NCBI GenBank assembly: GCA_019232905.1
Contig: JAFANA010000016.1
Span: forward strand, 27,683-91,682
Length of the DNA stretch: 64,000 nucleotides
Direction of reading: 5' to 3'
Origin: Vulcanimicrobiota bacterium
Lineage (GTDB): Bacteria; Vulcanimicrobiota; Vulcanimicrobiia; Vulcanimicrobiales; Vulcanimicrobiaceae
Shown here: piece after piece, positions 19,995 through 29,786 of the stretch
Layout: each line of letters starts with the position of its first letter
Numbering within the stretch: the first letter of the stretch is position 1
Notes under the pieces: model-generated
The model's database searches: none
The model's input: only the letters and a program-made list of their open reading frames with translations
Told to the model about the DNA's origin: nothing
Made by a program: the position numbers and the translations under genes

Positions 19995-20067
19995 TCGGAG
20001 TGACTGGGCTCGAACCAGCGGCCTCAACGTCCCAAACGTCGCGCTCTACCAACTGAGCTACACCCCG
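19995..20067 (-). tRNA. tRNA-Pro(TGG)
   Basis: Acceptor CGGGGTG/CACTCCG, anticodon loop TTTGGGA (anticodon TGG), T-arm CTGG/CCAG. CCA not encoded. Its first 10 bases are shared with the end of the HNH-like reading frame at 20058. Confidence 0.95.
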
Positions 20068-20498
20068 ACGGTTTCCCTGAACCACGCAAACTGCTGATTT
20101 GTTCGACGGCGATGGCAGTTCGCGCAGCGCACCTCACATTTCGCGAGTTCGGCCTCTATCCTTTGCCACGCGATACTTGCTCCGATCATTTCACTGATGT
20201 TCCCTAGTTTCGTACCGCGAACGTGGTCGAACTCTAGGACGCGAATGTCCGGTTCGCCACAGTCTACGCATCGATGGTCCATCAAGTATTCCGCGACGCG
20301 AAGGCGATTCTCGTAGCGGGTCTTCCGTTGCTGACGATACCTGCGCTCGTTGTATGCAGCACGATTGCGACGGTAGTATTCACGGCAATAGTTGCGCTGA
20401 CAGTCATAGCAGTAGCCGCGCCGCTTACCCGCCTTTTTTTACTTGATTGCAAAGTCCCAAACCGGAAGCGAACGTTTGCAAACAGTGCACTGTTTCAT
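20058..20498 (-). pseudogene. HNH-type zinc/nuclease-like gene interrupted by in-frame TAA
   Basis: Reading from ATG at 20498 gives MKQCTVCKRSLPVWDFAIK, then a TAA (20439-20441), then in the same frame KKAGKRRGYCYDCQRNYCRE and on through EFDHVRG and CEVRCANCHRRRT to a stop at 20058. The two halves fit one known protein type: an N-terminal four-cysteine zinc finger (CTVC, CYDC), a basic helix rich in R and Y, and an HNH-like core with CVDCGE, DHVRG and CANCHRR. The stop falls inside the zinc finger, next to a run of seven A. A downstream ATG at 20285 could give a 75-residue core fragment. The stop codon lies within tRNA-Pro. Looks like a decayed mobile-type endonuclease. Confidence 0.72.
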
Positions 20499-20539
20499 CC
20501 ATCAATGATGAAACATCGATGTGCCACCAGTATGGCGCT

Positions 20540-21400
20540 TTAAAACGCCAGCGCGTGAAACCCAACGTATCGCGAGAGATCGATTTGTGGTTGATCCGTC
20601 GCGAAAATCCGTACCTGATCGAGCGTTAACCCGATTCGTACTGCAGCCCGCATAATGCGCACGTTGCTGCCCGGTACGAGCGCCATGCACCACGACGCAC
20701 CGTACGTTCGTTGCAGCGACATCAACCCGAACCCGAAGAACTGCATCAGATACGCACCGGAAGCCGCCACGAGCGGGCCAATCCGTCCGTCGGGCCAGAC
20801 GTACGTATAGCCGACGATTTCATCGTTGAGCACGAACGCGGTGCCCGTCGCTAACTGCGCGAATGCGATGTGATCTTGCGGCCGCGCCGTGCCACGCACC
20901 TCGCGATCGAGTGCGTTGATTGAGGGCGCGTGTTTGTGCGGATCGATCGGTACCGTCGAGAAACGATAGTCGCCGGCGGCCATTTGCACGAGGTCTTCTT
21001 CTCGCGGAATCTCGCCGGTGATCCGCAGCACGGGCACATGCAATCCCATCCCGCGCCGCAAAAAGAACGCAAGCGAACCGACGTCGTCGGCTTCGATCAT
21101 TCCCGCGAGCGACGCGTCGCCGGAATCCGCCGTTGCTTGGCGCATGAGCTTCCACCCGAGTCCGGCATTGCGAAACGACGGCTCGACGTAGAGATCGGCG
21201 ACGAACCATTCCGTTTCGAGCGCGTGCGCAAATGCAATTCCCACGGGCTCGTCGACATCGCGCGCGATCCAGCAGCCAGCAGGTGCCGATTCCGCAAGAT
21301 TGACATACAGTTGCCGGCTCTGTTCATCGGACCAACGCCGAGCCGCGAGCTTTCGAACCTCGGCGTCCTTTGCTGCAACGATGGGCGTCGAATCGATCAT
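20540..21400 (-). CDS. GNAT-family N-acetyltransferase with C-terminal second domain
   Basis: A 286-residue protein. The N-terminal half is a GNAT domain: WFVADLYVEPSFRNAGLGWKLMRQA is the acetyl-CoA-binding strand-loop-helix (R/Q-x-x-G-x-G/A form as RNAGLG), followed by DVGSLAFFLRRGM. The second half (from about residue 150) shows a degenerate GNAT-like pattern ending with VRIGLTLDQVRIFATDQP, as in tandem-domain acetyltransferases. Substrate unknown. ATG start overlaps the stop of rdgB as ATGA, so the two are coupled. Confidence 0.82.
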   Translation of the reverse strand: MIDSTPIVAAKDAEVRKLAARRWSDEQSRQLYVNLAESAPAGCWIARDVDEPVGIAFAHALETEWFVADLYVEPSFRNAGLGWKLMRQATADSGDASLAGMIEADDVGSLAFFLRRGMGLHVPVLRITGEIPREEDLVQMAAGDYRFSTVPIDPHKHAPSINALDREVRGTARPQDHIAFAQLATGTAFVLNDEIVGYTYVWPDGRIGPLVAASGAYLMQFFGFGLMSLQRTYGASWCMALVPGSNVRIMRAAVRIGLTLDQVRIFATDQPQIDLSRYVGFHALAF

Positions 21401-21987
21401 GCAGCGAGCGCCTCCAGCAACGCGCGCGCCGCTCTCCCGCGGTGGCTCAATTCGTTCTTCTCCGCTTCAGGGATTTCGCCGAACGTCTTCCCGATCGGCG
21501 GATAGTAAAAGATCGGATCGTATCCGAAGCCGTTGGTGCCGCGCAATTCCGTGGTGATCTGCCCGCGCACGTCGCCTTCGACGACGATTTCGCGCCCGTC
21601 GGGCGTGATCAACGCCATCACGCAGATAAAGCGTGCGCCGCGACGATCTTCGGGTACGTGACGAACCTCGCTCATCATCGTCTCTAACCGTTGCGGCCAC
21701 GGCGTGGTTTCTCCCGCGTACCGGGCCGAAAGGACTCCCGGGCCGCCGTCGAGCGCATCGAGTTCGATACCGCTGTCGTCCGCCAATACCGCGTCATGAA
21801 TCCCGGCGAGCTGCAGTTGCTCGCGAAGTGCGCGCGCCTTTAACAGCGCGTTGGCGACATAACTGTCGTCGCCTTCGACCGGATCGATGTAGCCGTCATA
21901 GGTGTGGAGGTCGATGGGTGAACCGGCAAGCATGTTGCGGATCTCCCCAAGCTTGCCGGCGTTCTTCGTCGCGAGGTACGTTTTCAC
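21397..21987 (-). CDS. rdgB: XTP/dITP diphosphatase (RdgB/HAM1)
   Basis: House-cleaning enzyme that hydrolyses non-canonical purine nucleoside triphosphates (ITP, XTP) to monophosphates. Recognised from the start TKNAGKLGEIRNML, the metal/substrate loop VLADDSGIELDALDGGPGV, SARYAG, and the C-terminal GFGYDPIFYYP and SHRGRAARAL. The 196-residue length is normal. It starts with ATG at 21987, 18 bases after the thioredoxin-fold gene, and overlaps the GNAT gene at its end. Confidence 0.96.
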   Translation of the reverse strand: MKTYLATKNAGKLGEIRNMLAGSPIDLHTYDGYIDPVEGDDSYVANALLKARALREQLQLAGIHDAVLADDSGIELDALDGGPGVLSARYAGETTPWPQRLETMMSEVRHVPEDRRGARFICVMALITPDGREIVVEGDVRGQITTELRGTNGFGYDPIFYYPPIGKTFGEIPEAEKNELSHRGRAARALLEALAA

Positions 21988-22005
21988 GCGCCTCTTCTTT
22001 TACAA

Positions 22006-22674
22006 TCAGGCTTCGAGAATCTTCTGCAGCAGGACGTCTGCCGGAACGGCCCCTTCGAGCGCGTCGTCATTGTTGTCGTTGATCACGGTGCGCGGCACAC
22101 CCATCACCGTATAGCGGCTCGCAATGTCGGTAAATTCTTGGGCTTCGATAATTTCCGCGGTGATACGCGGCGAGATCATCGAAAAGGTGACGGCCAAACT
22201 GGCCATCGGCGGGCAATACGGTCAACTCGGGGTGACGAACACCTTGATGTCGACCGGTTTCGAAAGTTCACCGAGTTTCGCGCGAAGTACGTCCGGCACG
22301 TCTTCACCTGCGCTGCCGGCTTCCAGCACAGCCGACATGAACGTTGCAAACTCGTAGCCGCCCGGAAATCCCATGAAACGCGCGCGACGTTGTGCACGAC
22401 CGCCGAGAACGATGGTCGGCACCCGGTTGACGTCATCTTCTTCGGCCTGCTCGAGGTTCTCGACGAGGTCGGCGATCGTGACGTGAAGCTTTGGTATAAT
22501 CTCGCCGAGCTCTTGTAAGAGGTCCTCAGCAGCTTCGCACGTTTCGCATGGAATGACGCCGGGAACGGCCAGAGCGCTCGCGCGCTGCGTGTAGAGCGTA
22601 ACATCGACGTCCTGCGTCAACTTCTCACCTAATTGAGCAAGCGTCGCACGATCTTTTTCTTTGATCATTGCCAT
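22006..22674 (-). CDS. Candidate selenoprotein: two-domain thioredoxin/glutaredoxin-fold (PDO-like) disulfide oxidoreductase with TGA codon
   Basis: Two thioredoxin folds in one frame, as in protein disulfide oxidoreductases. Domain 1 has VIPCETCEAA (C43, C46) and a cis-proline NRVPTIVLGG; domain 2 opens KVFVTPS, meets TGA at 22222-22224 (residue 151), then continues in frame PYCPPMASLAV with cis-proline MGVPRT and a normal end LLQKILEA. The TGA is exactly where the family has the first cysteine of CPYC, so it most likely encodes selenocysteine (U-P-Y-C). A hairpin fitting a bacterial SECIS follows. As two separate genes the second half would lack its first strand. Start ATG at 22674 or 22668; 222 residues with Sec. 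Nonsense mutation is the alternative. Confidence 0.78.
22189..22207 (-). promoter_or_regulatory. Putative bacterial SECIS element
   Basis: On the mRNA strand GATGGCC pairs with GGCCGTC (7 bp, one G-U) around the loop AGTTT. The loop begins 22 bases after the TGA, inside the 16-37 base window described for bacterial SECIS elements, and has a G among its first two bases, also required. Position and shape fit; function is inference. Confidence 0.6.
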
Positions 22675-22726
22675 ACGACCATCATAGGAACGTTCCGCGC
22701 ACATGCAAGCCCCTGACACAGCAGGG

Positions 22727-24556
<1,830 letters not shown>

Positions 24557-24563
24557 GATAGAA

Positions 24564-24851
24564 TCAGTATAAACCCGCGCACGCGCCGTAGGCTGCGCGG
24601 CTCAGTAACGGAACGATCAGGTAGTTCAACACGAGCAAGACGACGAGGAACGCCAAGTCGAGGCCACCGACGGGCGGAATGATCCGGCGTACGGGCGCGA
24701 GCACGGGTTCGACGAGCATCGCCAAATAGCGTACCCATGCGCCGCGAATATCGGGGATCCATGAGATGACCGCATAGACGAGCAGCACGAGCGAATACAG
24801 GCGAGCAAGCCAAATAACGACTTGATCGAGTTGGCAGAGGAGACCGTTCAC
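24564..24851 (-). CDS. YggT-family integral membrane protein
   Basis: A 95-residue protein with two hydrophobic helices ([21 protein letters not shown] and [20 protein letters not shown]) separated by the family loop [18 protein letters not shown]. YggT proteins are linked with cell division or membrane processes but have no defined biochemical role. GTG start at 24851. It sits between the M23 peptidase and lepA in a same-strand run, so all are probably expressed together. Confidence 0.9.
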   Translation of the reverse strand: MNGLLCQLDQVVIWLARLYSLVLLVYAVISWIPDIRGAWVRYLAMLVEPVLAPVRRIIPPVGGLDLAFLVVLLVLNYLIVPLLSRAAYGACAGLY

Positions 24852-24865
24852 GGGGGGTGTCTGTT

Positions 24866-25774
24866 CTACGGCAGCTTGGCGATGACATTCGACGGCACGC
24901 CGTCGAGATATGGCGTCGGATCGACCGCAACGCCGTTCTTCATAATCTGATAATGCAGGTGCGGACCGGTCGAGAAGCCGGTGCTGCCGACCTCGCCGAT
25001 TAACTGACCTTTGTAGACGTGCGCGCCGATTTCAACGTCGACTTTCGACAGATGCGCGTACCACGTGTGGTAGCCGTTGCCGTGATCGATATCGATCTTG
25101 ATGCCATAACCGCCGTCCCAGCTGTTCGCGACGACCGTACCGGCCGCTGATGCGTGCACAGCATCGCCGTAATCCGCGCCGAGATCAACGCCCGGATGGA
25201 ACTCCACGTCGGGCGATGTGCGATAGCAGAAACACCCGATGACCTGCGCTCCGGCAACCGGATCGATCGACGGAATCGCTGCAATCATTTGTGCGCGCGC
25301 AAGATCGTGCAAGTGACGCAGATTCAGCACGTGCATCGCAAGACGCTGCATCGAATCCGACTCTTGCTGTACCGCCAGGCTCTGCGCGCTCAGCGCAGCG
25401 ATTCGCGCTTGCGTCGCACTGAGGGAGTGGAACTGCACCGACGACGTCTGAGTACCCGAGTGCGCGGGACCCTTCGGAGGCGGAGCGCCGATCAGCTGGC
25501 GAATCTCCTGATTCTGCTTCTGGACGCGTTGGAGCTGCTTGCGCAACGCATCGGCCTGCGTATCGATCTGCTTGAGCGTCGCTTGTTGCCGCGTGGCCTG
25601 CGCCTGCATCGCCGCGACTTCTGCGCGTGCGTGGATCAATTCGAAGCCGCCGAAGAGAATGACCAATGCAAGCGCGACGATCACGCCGATGATGTGGCGG
25701 CGTCGCACGTGGAACCGATGCACGGTCTCGCCCTTGTGCGGGACGATTTTCACGTAATACCGATTATTGATCAT
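24866..25774 (-). CDS. M23 (LytM-type) murein metallopeptidase, membrane-anchored
   Basis: A 302-residue protein with an N-terminal transmembrane anchor (IIGVIVALALVILFGGFELI), a coiled-coil region (about residues 50-105, rich in Q and A) and a C-terminal LytM domain. The zinc ligands are visible: HPGVD (H-x3-D) and HLHYQ with the H-A-H-L-type spacing further down (WYAHLSK). Acts outside the membrane on peptidoglycan, or activates amidases. ATG overlaps the DUF4446 stop as ATGA. All zinc ligands appear intact, so catalytic rather than regulatory activity is plausible. Confidence 0.93.
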   Translation of the reverse strand: MINNRYYVKIVPHKGETVHRFHVRRRHIIGVIVALALVILFGGFELIHARAEVAAMQAQATRQQATLKQIDTQADALRKQLQRVQKQNQEIRQLIGAPPPKGPAHSGTQTSSVQFHSLSATQARIAALSAQSLAVQQESDSMQRLAMHVLNLRHLHDLARAQMIAAIPSIDPVAGAQVIGCFCYRTSPDVEFHPGVDLGADYGDAVHASAAGTVVANSWDGGYGIKIDIDHGNGYHTWYAHLSKVDVEIGAHVYKGQLIGEVGSTGFSTGPHLHYQIMKNGVAVDPTPYLDGVPSNVIAKLP

Positions 25775-26262
25775 TCGTTCTTCGTACGCGCCCGTTCGAT
25801 CGCACGAAGTTCTTCGTCTGAAGCGTTCGCTGCAGGCTTGAAGCCTTGGACCGCTTTTCCGAACGTTCGTGTGTCCGCGCGGGAGTAGATGCTCGAGATA
25901 ACCACGCCGTCGCCATCCCGATTGAGAAGCGCCAGCGCATAGGACAGTTCAGCCCCGGATTCGTCAAAAGCGTCATACCGCACGAATCCCACGCGTGAGA
26001 CGTCGGTGCGAGACAGCGCTTCGAGTTCGCTTACCCGGCCCTCGGCCCTGCCAAGCGCCGAGCCCACTTCCGCCACCCGGGCGTCTAGGCGGTCGAGCCG
26101 CTGCGAAGCGCTAGCGCCTCCGCCGATGAGCTGGTCGTGCGTCTCGACGAGCGCCGCTAGGCGCGCCAAAGCCGGCTTCACGACAGCTGCATGGTAGATC
26201 ACAAGCGCAATGAGCGCGGCGACAAAAACTGCGAGCGCAGTAATAATTAAGGATGTCTGCAT
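25771..26262 (-). CDS. DUF4446-family membrane-anchored protein
   Basis: A 163-residue protein with a TM helix at the start (MQTSLIITALAVFVAALIAL), a coiled-coil segment (LDRLDARVAEVGSALGRAEGRVSELEA) and the family C-terminus VGFVRYDAFDESGAELSYALALLN, DGVVISSIYSR. The start is ATG at 26262; an upstream in-frame ATG at 26307 lies against the SRP RNA and adds a hydrophilic stretch, so it is less likely. Function unknown. First gene of the operon running to the GNAT gene. Confidence 0.85.
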   Translation of the reverse strand: MQTSLIITALAVFVAALIALVIYHAAVVKPALARLAALVETHDQLIGGGASASQRLDRLDARVAEVGSALGRAEGRVSELEALSRTDVSRVGFVRYDAFDESGAELSYALALLNRDGDGVVISSIYSRADTRTFGKAVQGFKPAANASDEELRAIERARTKNE

Positions 26263-26291
26263 AAGGAATTTCGTTAACCACGACGAGGGCC

Positions 26292-26387
<96 letters not shown>

Positions 26388-26452
26388 TCATGGCCACGCC
26401 ATGATACCACACGCTTCGTAGGGTGCCTGCCGTTGATGTCAGGAGGTCGTAC

Positions 26453-26908
26453 ATGCCGCTTTTGTCGCTTCTTCTCGCACTCCAGTTGGTCAGCTCTACC
26501 TTCGAACCGAACGCAACCGTCCCGACGACGATGGTCGCAAAGGACTGTGGAGGCCAGAATATTTCGCCGCAACTGCACTGGTCGGGAGCACCGAAAGGCA
26601 CGAAGAGCTTCGCGTTGATCGTGCACGATCCGGACGCGCCGCATCCCGGCGGCTTCTATCATTGGGTCGTGCAAACCATTCCGGCTGACGTGTCGACGAT
26701 CGATGCGGGGACCACACGCTTCTCCGGCTATTACGGTCCCTGTCCGCCGCCCGGAAAAGTACATCACTATCACTTCACGCTCTATGCGCTCGACGAAATG
26801 ATTGATAGCAGCACGGCGCTCGACGCGCAAACGCTGCAAGCGCGAATCAAAGGCCACGTCTTAGCGCAAACAACGCTCACGGGACTTTACGAAATCACTT
26901 CGCCGTAG
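26453..26908 (+). CDS. YbhB/YbcL (Raf kinase inhibitor-like, PEBP) protein, exported
   Basis: A 151-residue protein with a short signal peptide (MPLLSLLLALQLVSS). The PEBP motifs are visible: NISPQLHWSGAPKGTKSFAL, then VHDPDAPHPGGFYHWVVQTIP with the DPDAP ligand loop, and GYYGPCPPPGKVHHYHF. ATG at 26453 follows AGGAGGT at 6 bases, which decides it over an upstream ATG at 26423. Role unknown in bacteria; likely binds a small anionic ligand. The next gene at 26950 follows on the same strand. Confidence 0.9.
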   Translation: MPLLSLLLALQLVSSTFEPNATVPTTMVAKDCGGQNISPQLHWSGAPKGTKSFALIVHDPDAPHPGGFYHWVVQTIPADVSTIDAGTTRFSGYYGPCPPPGKVHHYHFTLYALDEMIDSSTALDAQTLQARIKGHVLAQTTLTGLYEITSP

Positions 26909-26949
26909 CGTCGAAAAGAGAGTAGAGTGACGGTTAGGAGGTGGACGTC

Positions 26950-27672
26950 ATGCGATACCGCCTTTTCTTCCTCGTTGAAGCCGTCATCGGCGCCTTGATT
27001 GCGCTGCTGCTCACGAGTGCGGTCGCCGCTCAGCAACAGCCTGCCGCGCAAACGATCGTCTACAGCGCGACAATGAATGGACAGGGCGGCCGCATGGGTT
27101 CGGGCGGCCAAACCATCGCATTCACCCTGAACGTCGCGATCAAATCCGTCGATCCGGACGGGACCCGTCACGCAACGATTGCGATGCAAGCGCAGGGTAT
27201 GCCTGGCGTGGACAAAGCGCCGGAAGATGCAACGATGACGCCCGCCGGTGCGATTTTGCCCAAAGACACGGCCGTCGGTAAACCGCATGCGAACATGACG
27301 GAAGCTGAGTCGTACGCGCTAGCCGCGACCGGCATCGGCGCCATGCTGAGCATGCAGTTGCGTCCGTTCAATTCGTTTGCCGAAACGTGCGCAAAACAAA
27401 AGGCGTTGGTGGCCGGTATGTCGTGGCACGCCGACAGCCAAATCGGTAACGCGCCGGTCGATACGATCTACACGGTCAAGGGTACGGAACAAAAAGCGGG
27501 ACACAACGCGACGCTCGTCACTCTTCAAGACGCCTCGTCCGGCGGCGCTGAACTGAAGGGGCAAGGCTATTACGATCCTGTCGCTCATCTTGTCGTCGCC
27601 ATCCACTACGAGCTTCATTCGCCGAACAGCCCGGAGAGCGAAGTCTTCGATATCGGGCTAGTAAATAGTTAG
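26950..27672 (+). CDS. Exported protein of unknown function
   Basis: About 240 residues with a signal peptide or N-terminal anchor (LFFLVEAVIGALIALLLTSAVAA-Q). The rest is predicted beta-rich: QTIVYSATMNGQGGRMGSGGQ, SVDPDGTRHATIAM, then LVTLQDASSGGAELKGQGYYDPVAHLVVAIHYELHS. No motif points to a catalytic function. ATG at 26950 is preceded by AGGAGGTGG at suitable spacing; a GTG at 26941 would sit inside that ribosome site. Same strand as PEBP, with CDGSH next. Confidence 0.7.
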   Translation: MRYRLFFLVEAVIGALIALLLTSAVAAQQQPAAQTIVYSATMNGQGGRMGSGGQTIAFTLNVAIKSVDPDGTRHATIAMQAQGMPGVDKAPEDATMTPAGAILPKDTAVGKPHANMTEAESYALAATGIGAMLSMQLRPFNSFAETCAKQKALVAGMSWHADSQIGNAPVDTIYTVKGTEQKAGHNATLVTLQDASSGGAELKGQGYYDPVAHLVVAIHYELHSPNSPESEVFDIGLVNS

Positions 27673-27693
27673 CTCCCGGCGAACGCCCGCACT

Positions 27694-27909
27694 ATGCAGG
27701 ACGTTTCAATCAAGGTTCGCGAGAACGGACCGTACCTCGTCAACGGGACGGTCACGCTGATTGACGCCGACGGAAACCCCTATCACGTCGAGCAAAACTT
27801 TGTGTTGTGCCGCTGCGGCGAATCGAAGACGAAACCGTTCTGCGACGGCAGCCACCGGGAAAACGGCTTTACCGCAACCGAGCGAGCAGTGGGTACACTT
27901 CAGGAGTAA
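27694..27909 (+). CDS. CDGSH-type iron-sulfur protein
   Basis: A 71-residue single-domain protein with the 2Fe-2S ligand motif C-x-C-x2-S/T-x3-P-x-C-D-G-S-H: CRCGESKTKPFCDGSHRE, three cysteines and one histidine. Such clusters are redox and pH sensitive. It is separated from hmgA by 3 bases and carries the hmgA ribosome site in its last codons (CAGGAGTAA), so the two are co-expressed. A direct role in homogentisate oxidation is not known; iron or electron supply would be inference. Confidence 0.92.
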   Translation: MQDVSIKVRENGPYLVNGTVTLIDADGNPYHVEQNFVLCRCGESKTKPFCDGSHRENGFTATERAVGTLQE

Positions 27910-27912
27910 CGC

Positions 27913-29085
27913 ATGCCTTCATACGTCCGCGCCGGATCGCTTCCGCACAAGCGCCACATTCAATTTCGCCGTCCTGACGGCGGTCTTTACGCTGAAGAAC
28001 TCTTCTCGACCAAAGGATTCGAAAGCGTTTACTCACTGCTCTACCATTTGCGGCCGCCGACGGCGACGCTCGACGTGCGCGAGTGGAACCGGCCCCCGGT
28101 GCAGCTCATTGCGAACGAGCCGCTGCGTAACCGGCATTTCAAGACGGCGCAGATCGAGACTTCCGGCGATGCAATCGAATCGCGCCGTCCGGTGCTCGGC
28201 AATAGCGATCTGTTGATATCGATTGCAAACGCCGACCGCCCGATGGAGTACTGGTATCGCAATACGGGCGGCGACGAGTTACTCTTCATTCATCACGGCG
28301 CCGGTGTCATCGAAACGAACTTCGGCGAGCTGGCCTATCGCGCGAACGACTATATCATCATTCCGACCGGAACCACATATCGCCTAATTCCTTCCGCGCC
28401 GACGCGCATGCTCGTGCACGAATCGACCGGCATGGTGAAGATTCCGCGCAAGTACCGCAACGAATACGGGCAACTCGAAGAGCACGCGCCCTACTACGAA
28501 CGCGACTTCCGCGTGCCGGTGCTGAAATCACCGGTCGATGCGCCGGGCGAGTATGAAGTCCGCGTGAGCAACGCCGGCCGGTACGCCACGTACATCGTGC
28601 AGAATCATCCGTGCGACGTCGTCGGTTGGGACGGATACTGTTATCCGTATGCCTTCAATCTCGAAGAGTTTGCACCGATCACCGGCAAGCTGCATCAGCC
28701 GCCGCCCGCACATGCAACGTTCGAAGCGCCCGGTGCCGCGTTCTGTGCGTTCGTGCCGCGTCTGTTCGACTATCATCCCCTTGCCATTCCGGTTCCATAC
28801 AATCACTCGAGCGTTGATTGCGACGAAGTGCTCTACTACGTCAGCGGCAACTTCATGAGCCGTCGCGGCGTCGAAGAAGGTTCGATCACGCTGCATTCGG
28901 CCGGCGCACCACATGGACCACAGCCCGGCGCAGTTGAGGCAAGCCTCGGCAAAACCTCGACCGATGAAATCGCGGTCATGGTCGATACGTTTGCACCGCT
29001 GCAGCTCGCGCAAGCCGCGCTCGCCGTCGAAGACGCGCAGTACTATCGTTCATGGATCGAGCAGCAGCCCTCGTACTCACCGTAG
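27913..29085 (+). CDS. hmgA: Homogentisate 1,2-dioxygenase
   Basis: Non-heme Fe(II) dioxygenase that opens the ring of homogentisate to maleylacetoacetate. The cupin core shows the conserved YWYRNTGGDELLFIHHGAGVIETNFGEL stretch in short pieces, then DYIIIPTGTTYRL, and in the C-terminal half PVPYNHSSVDCDEVLYYV and HSAGAPHGPQPG, which hold candidate iron ligands (H, E, H). The 390-residue length is on the short side of the family, typical of bacterial forms. It is downstream of CDGSH and overlaps the following NicO-like gene by 34 bases. With hppD and fahA nearby it supports tyrosine catabolism. Confidence 0.92.
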   Translation: MPSYVRAGSLPHKRHIQFRRPDGGLYAEELFSTKGFESVYSLLYHLRPPTATLDVREWNRPPVQLIANEPLRNRHFKTAQIETSGDAIESRRPVLGNSDLLISIANADRPMEYWYRNTGGDELLFIHHGAGVIETNFGELAYRANDYIIIPTGTTYRLIPSAPTRMLVHESTGMVKIPRKYRNEYGQLEEHAPYYERDFRVPVLKSPVDAPGEYEVRVSNAGRYATYIVQNHPCDVVGWDGYCYPYAFNLEEFAPITGKLHQPPPAHATFEAPGAAFCAFVPRLFDYHPLAIPVPYNHSSVDCDEVLYYVSGNFMSRRGVEEGSITLHSAGAPHGPQPGAVEASLGKTSTDEIAVMVDTFAPLQLAQAALAVEDAQYYRSWIEQQPSYSP

Positions 29086-29786
29086 CCGCCGTAGGCATTC
29101 TACACACGATCGTTCCCGACCACTGGGGACCGGTCGTGGTTGTTGCGCGGCAGCGAGGCTGGTCGGCGGCGCAAACCGCGCGCGCTGCGCTGACCGCGGG
29201 TGCCGGGCATGTTACGACGACTTTGCTGCTCGGAGCAATCGTATGGTGTGCGGGCGCGCTTACGGCAGCACAGTACGCGCGCGAAATCACCCTGATCTCG
29301 GCGATCGCGCTTATCGCGTTCGGATTGTGGATTGCCTATGGAGGCTGGCGCGAGGCGGGCGGCCAGGGCCATCACGATCACGAGCATTTCGAACACGGTC
29401 ACTTGCATCGCCATATCGACGGAACCGAACACGTCCATTGGCATCAGCATCACGACCACGATCTGCACGACCGCGGTGACGTGGCGGTGATGCACGACCA
29501 CGGTCATGCCGTAACCGGGCGAACCGCTCTTCTCCTCATCTTGGGCTCGTCACCGATGATCGAGGGAATTCCCGCGTTTCTCGCGGCGTCGACGTACCGG
29601 CCGCAGTTACTGATTACTATGGCCGTTGTTTTTGCAGCCGCGACGATGGCGACGTACGTTACGCTTTCGGTTGCGGGTCTGCGCGGCGTTCAACGGCGCG
29701 GAATCGGTACGCTCGAGAAATATGGCGAAATGCTGAGCGGCATCATCGTCGCACTCGCCGGCGTGTATCAGCTCTCCGGCGGCTGA
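29052..29786 (+). CDS. NicO/NiCoT-like Ni2+/Co2+ transporter with histidine-rich loop
   Basis: A 244-residue polytopic membrane protein with about six hydrophobic helices. The first helix carries HTIVPDHW, which fits the HX4DH metal signature of this transporter class; the central cytoplasmic loop is rich in histidine (HHDHEHFEHGHLHRH, later HWHQHHDHDLHD), as in RcnA-type effluxers. GTPase or ABC partners are not adjacent. It starts at 29052 inside the end of hmgA (34-base overlap in another frame), so expression is coupled or the start is later. Metal and direction (uptake or efflux) are inference. Confidence 0.78.
   Translation: MDRAAALVLTVAAVGILHTIVPDHWGPVVVVARQRGWSAAQTARAALTAGAGHVTTTLLLGAIVWCAGALTAAQYAREITLISAIALIAFGLWIAYGGWREAGGQGHHDHEHFEHGHLHRHIDGTEHVHWHQHHDHDLHDRGDVAVMHDHGHAVTGRTALLLILGSSPMIEGIPAFLAASTYRPQLLITMAVVFAAATMATYVTLSVAGLRGVQRRGIGTLEKYGEMLSGIIVALAGVYQLSGG

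Noticed and set aside
20439..20441. TAA in the HNH gene as a recoded codon
   Set aside because: TAA recoding is not expected in bacteria; there is no structural signal. Nonsense or sequencing error is simpler.
22006..22206. Separate 66-residue gene
   Set aside because: Lacks the first strand of the thioredoxin fold and joins in frame to the upstream ORF across TGA, so treated as one gene.
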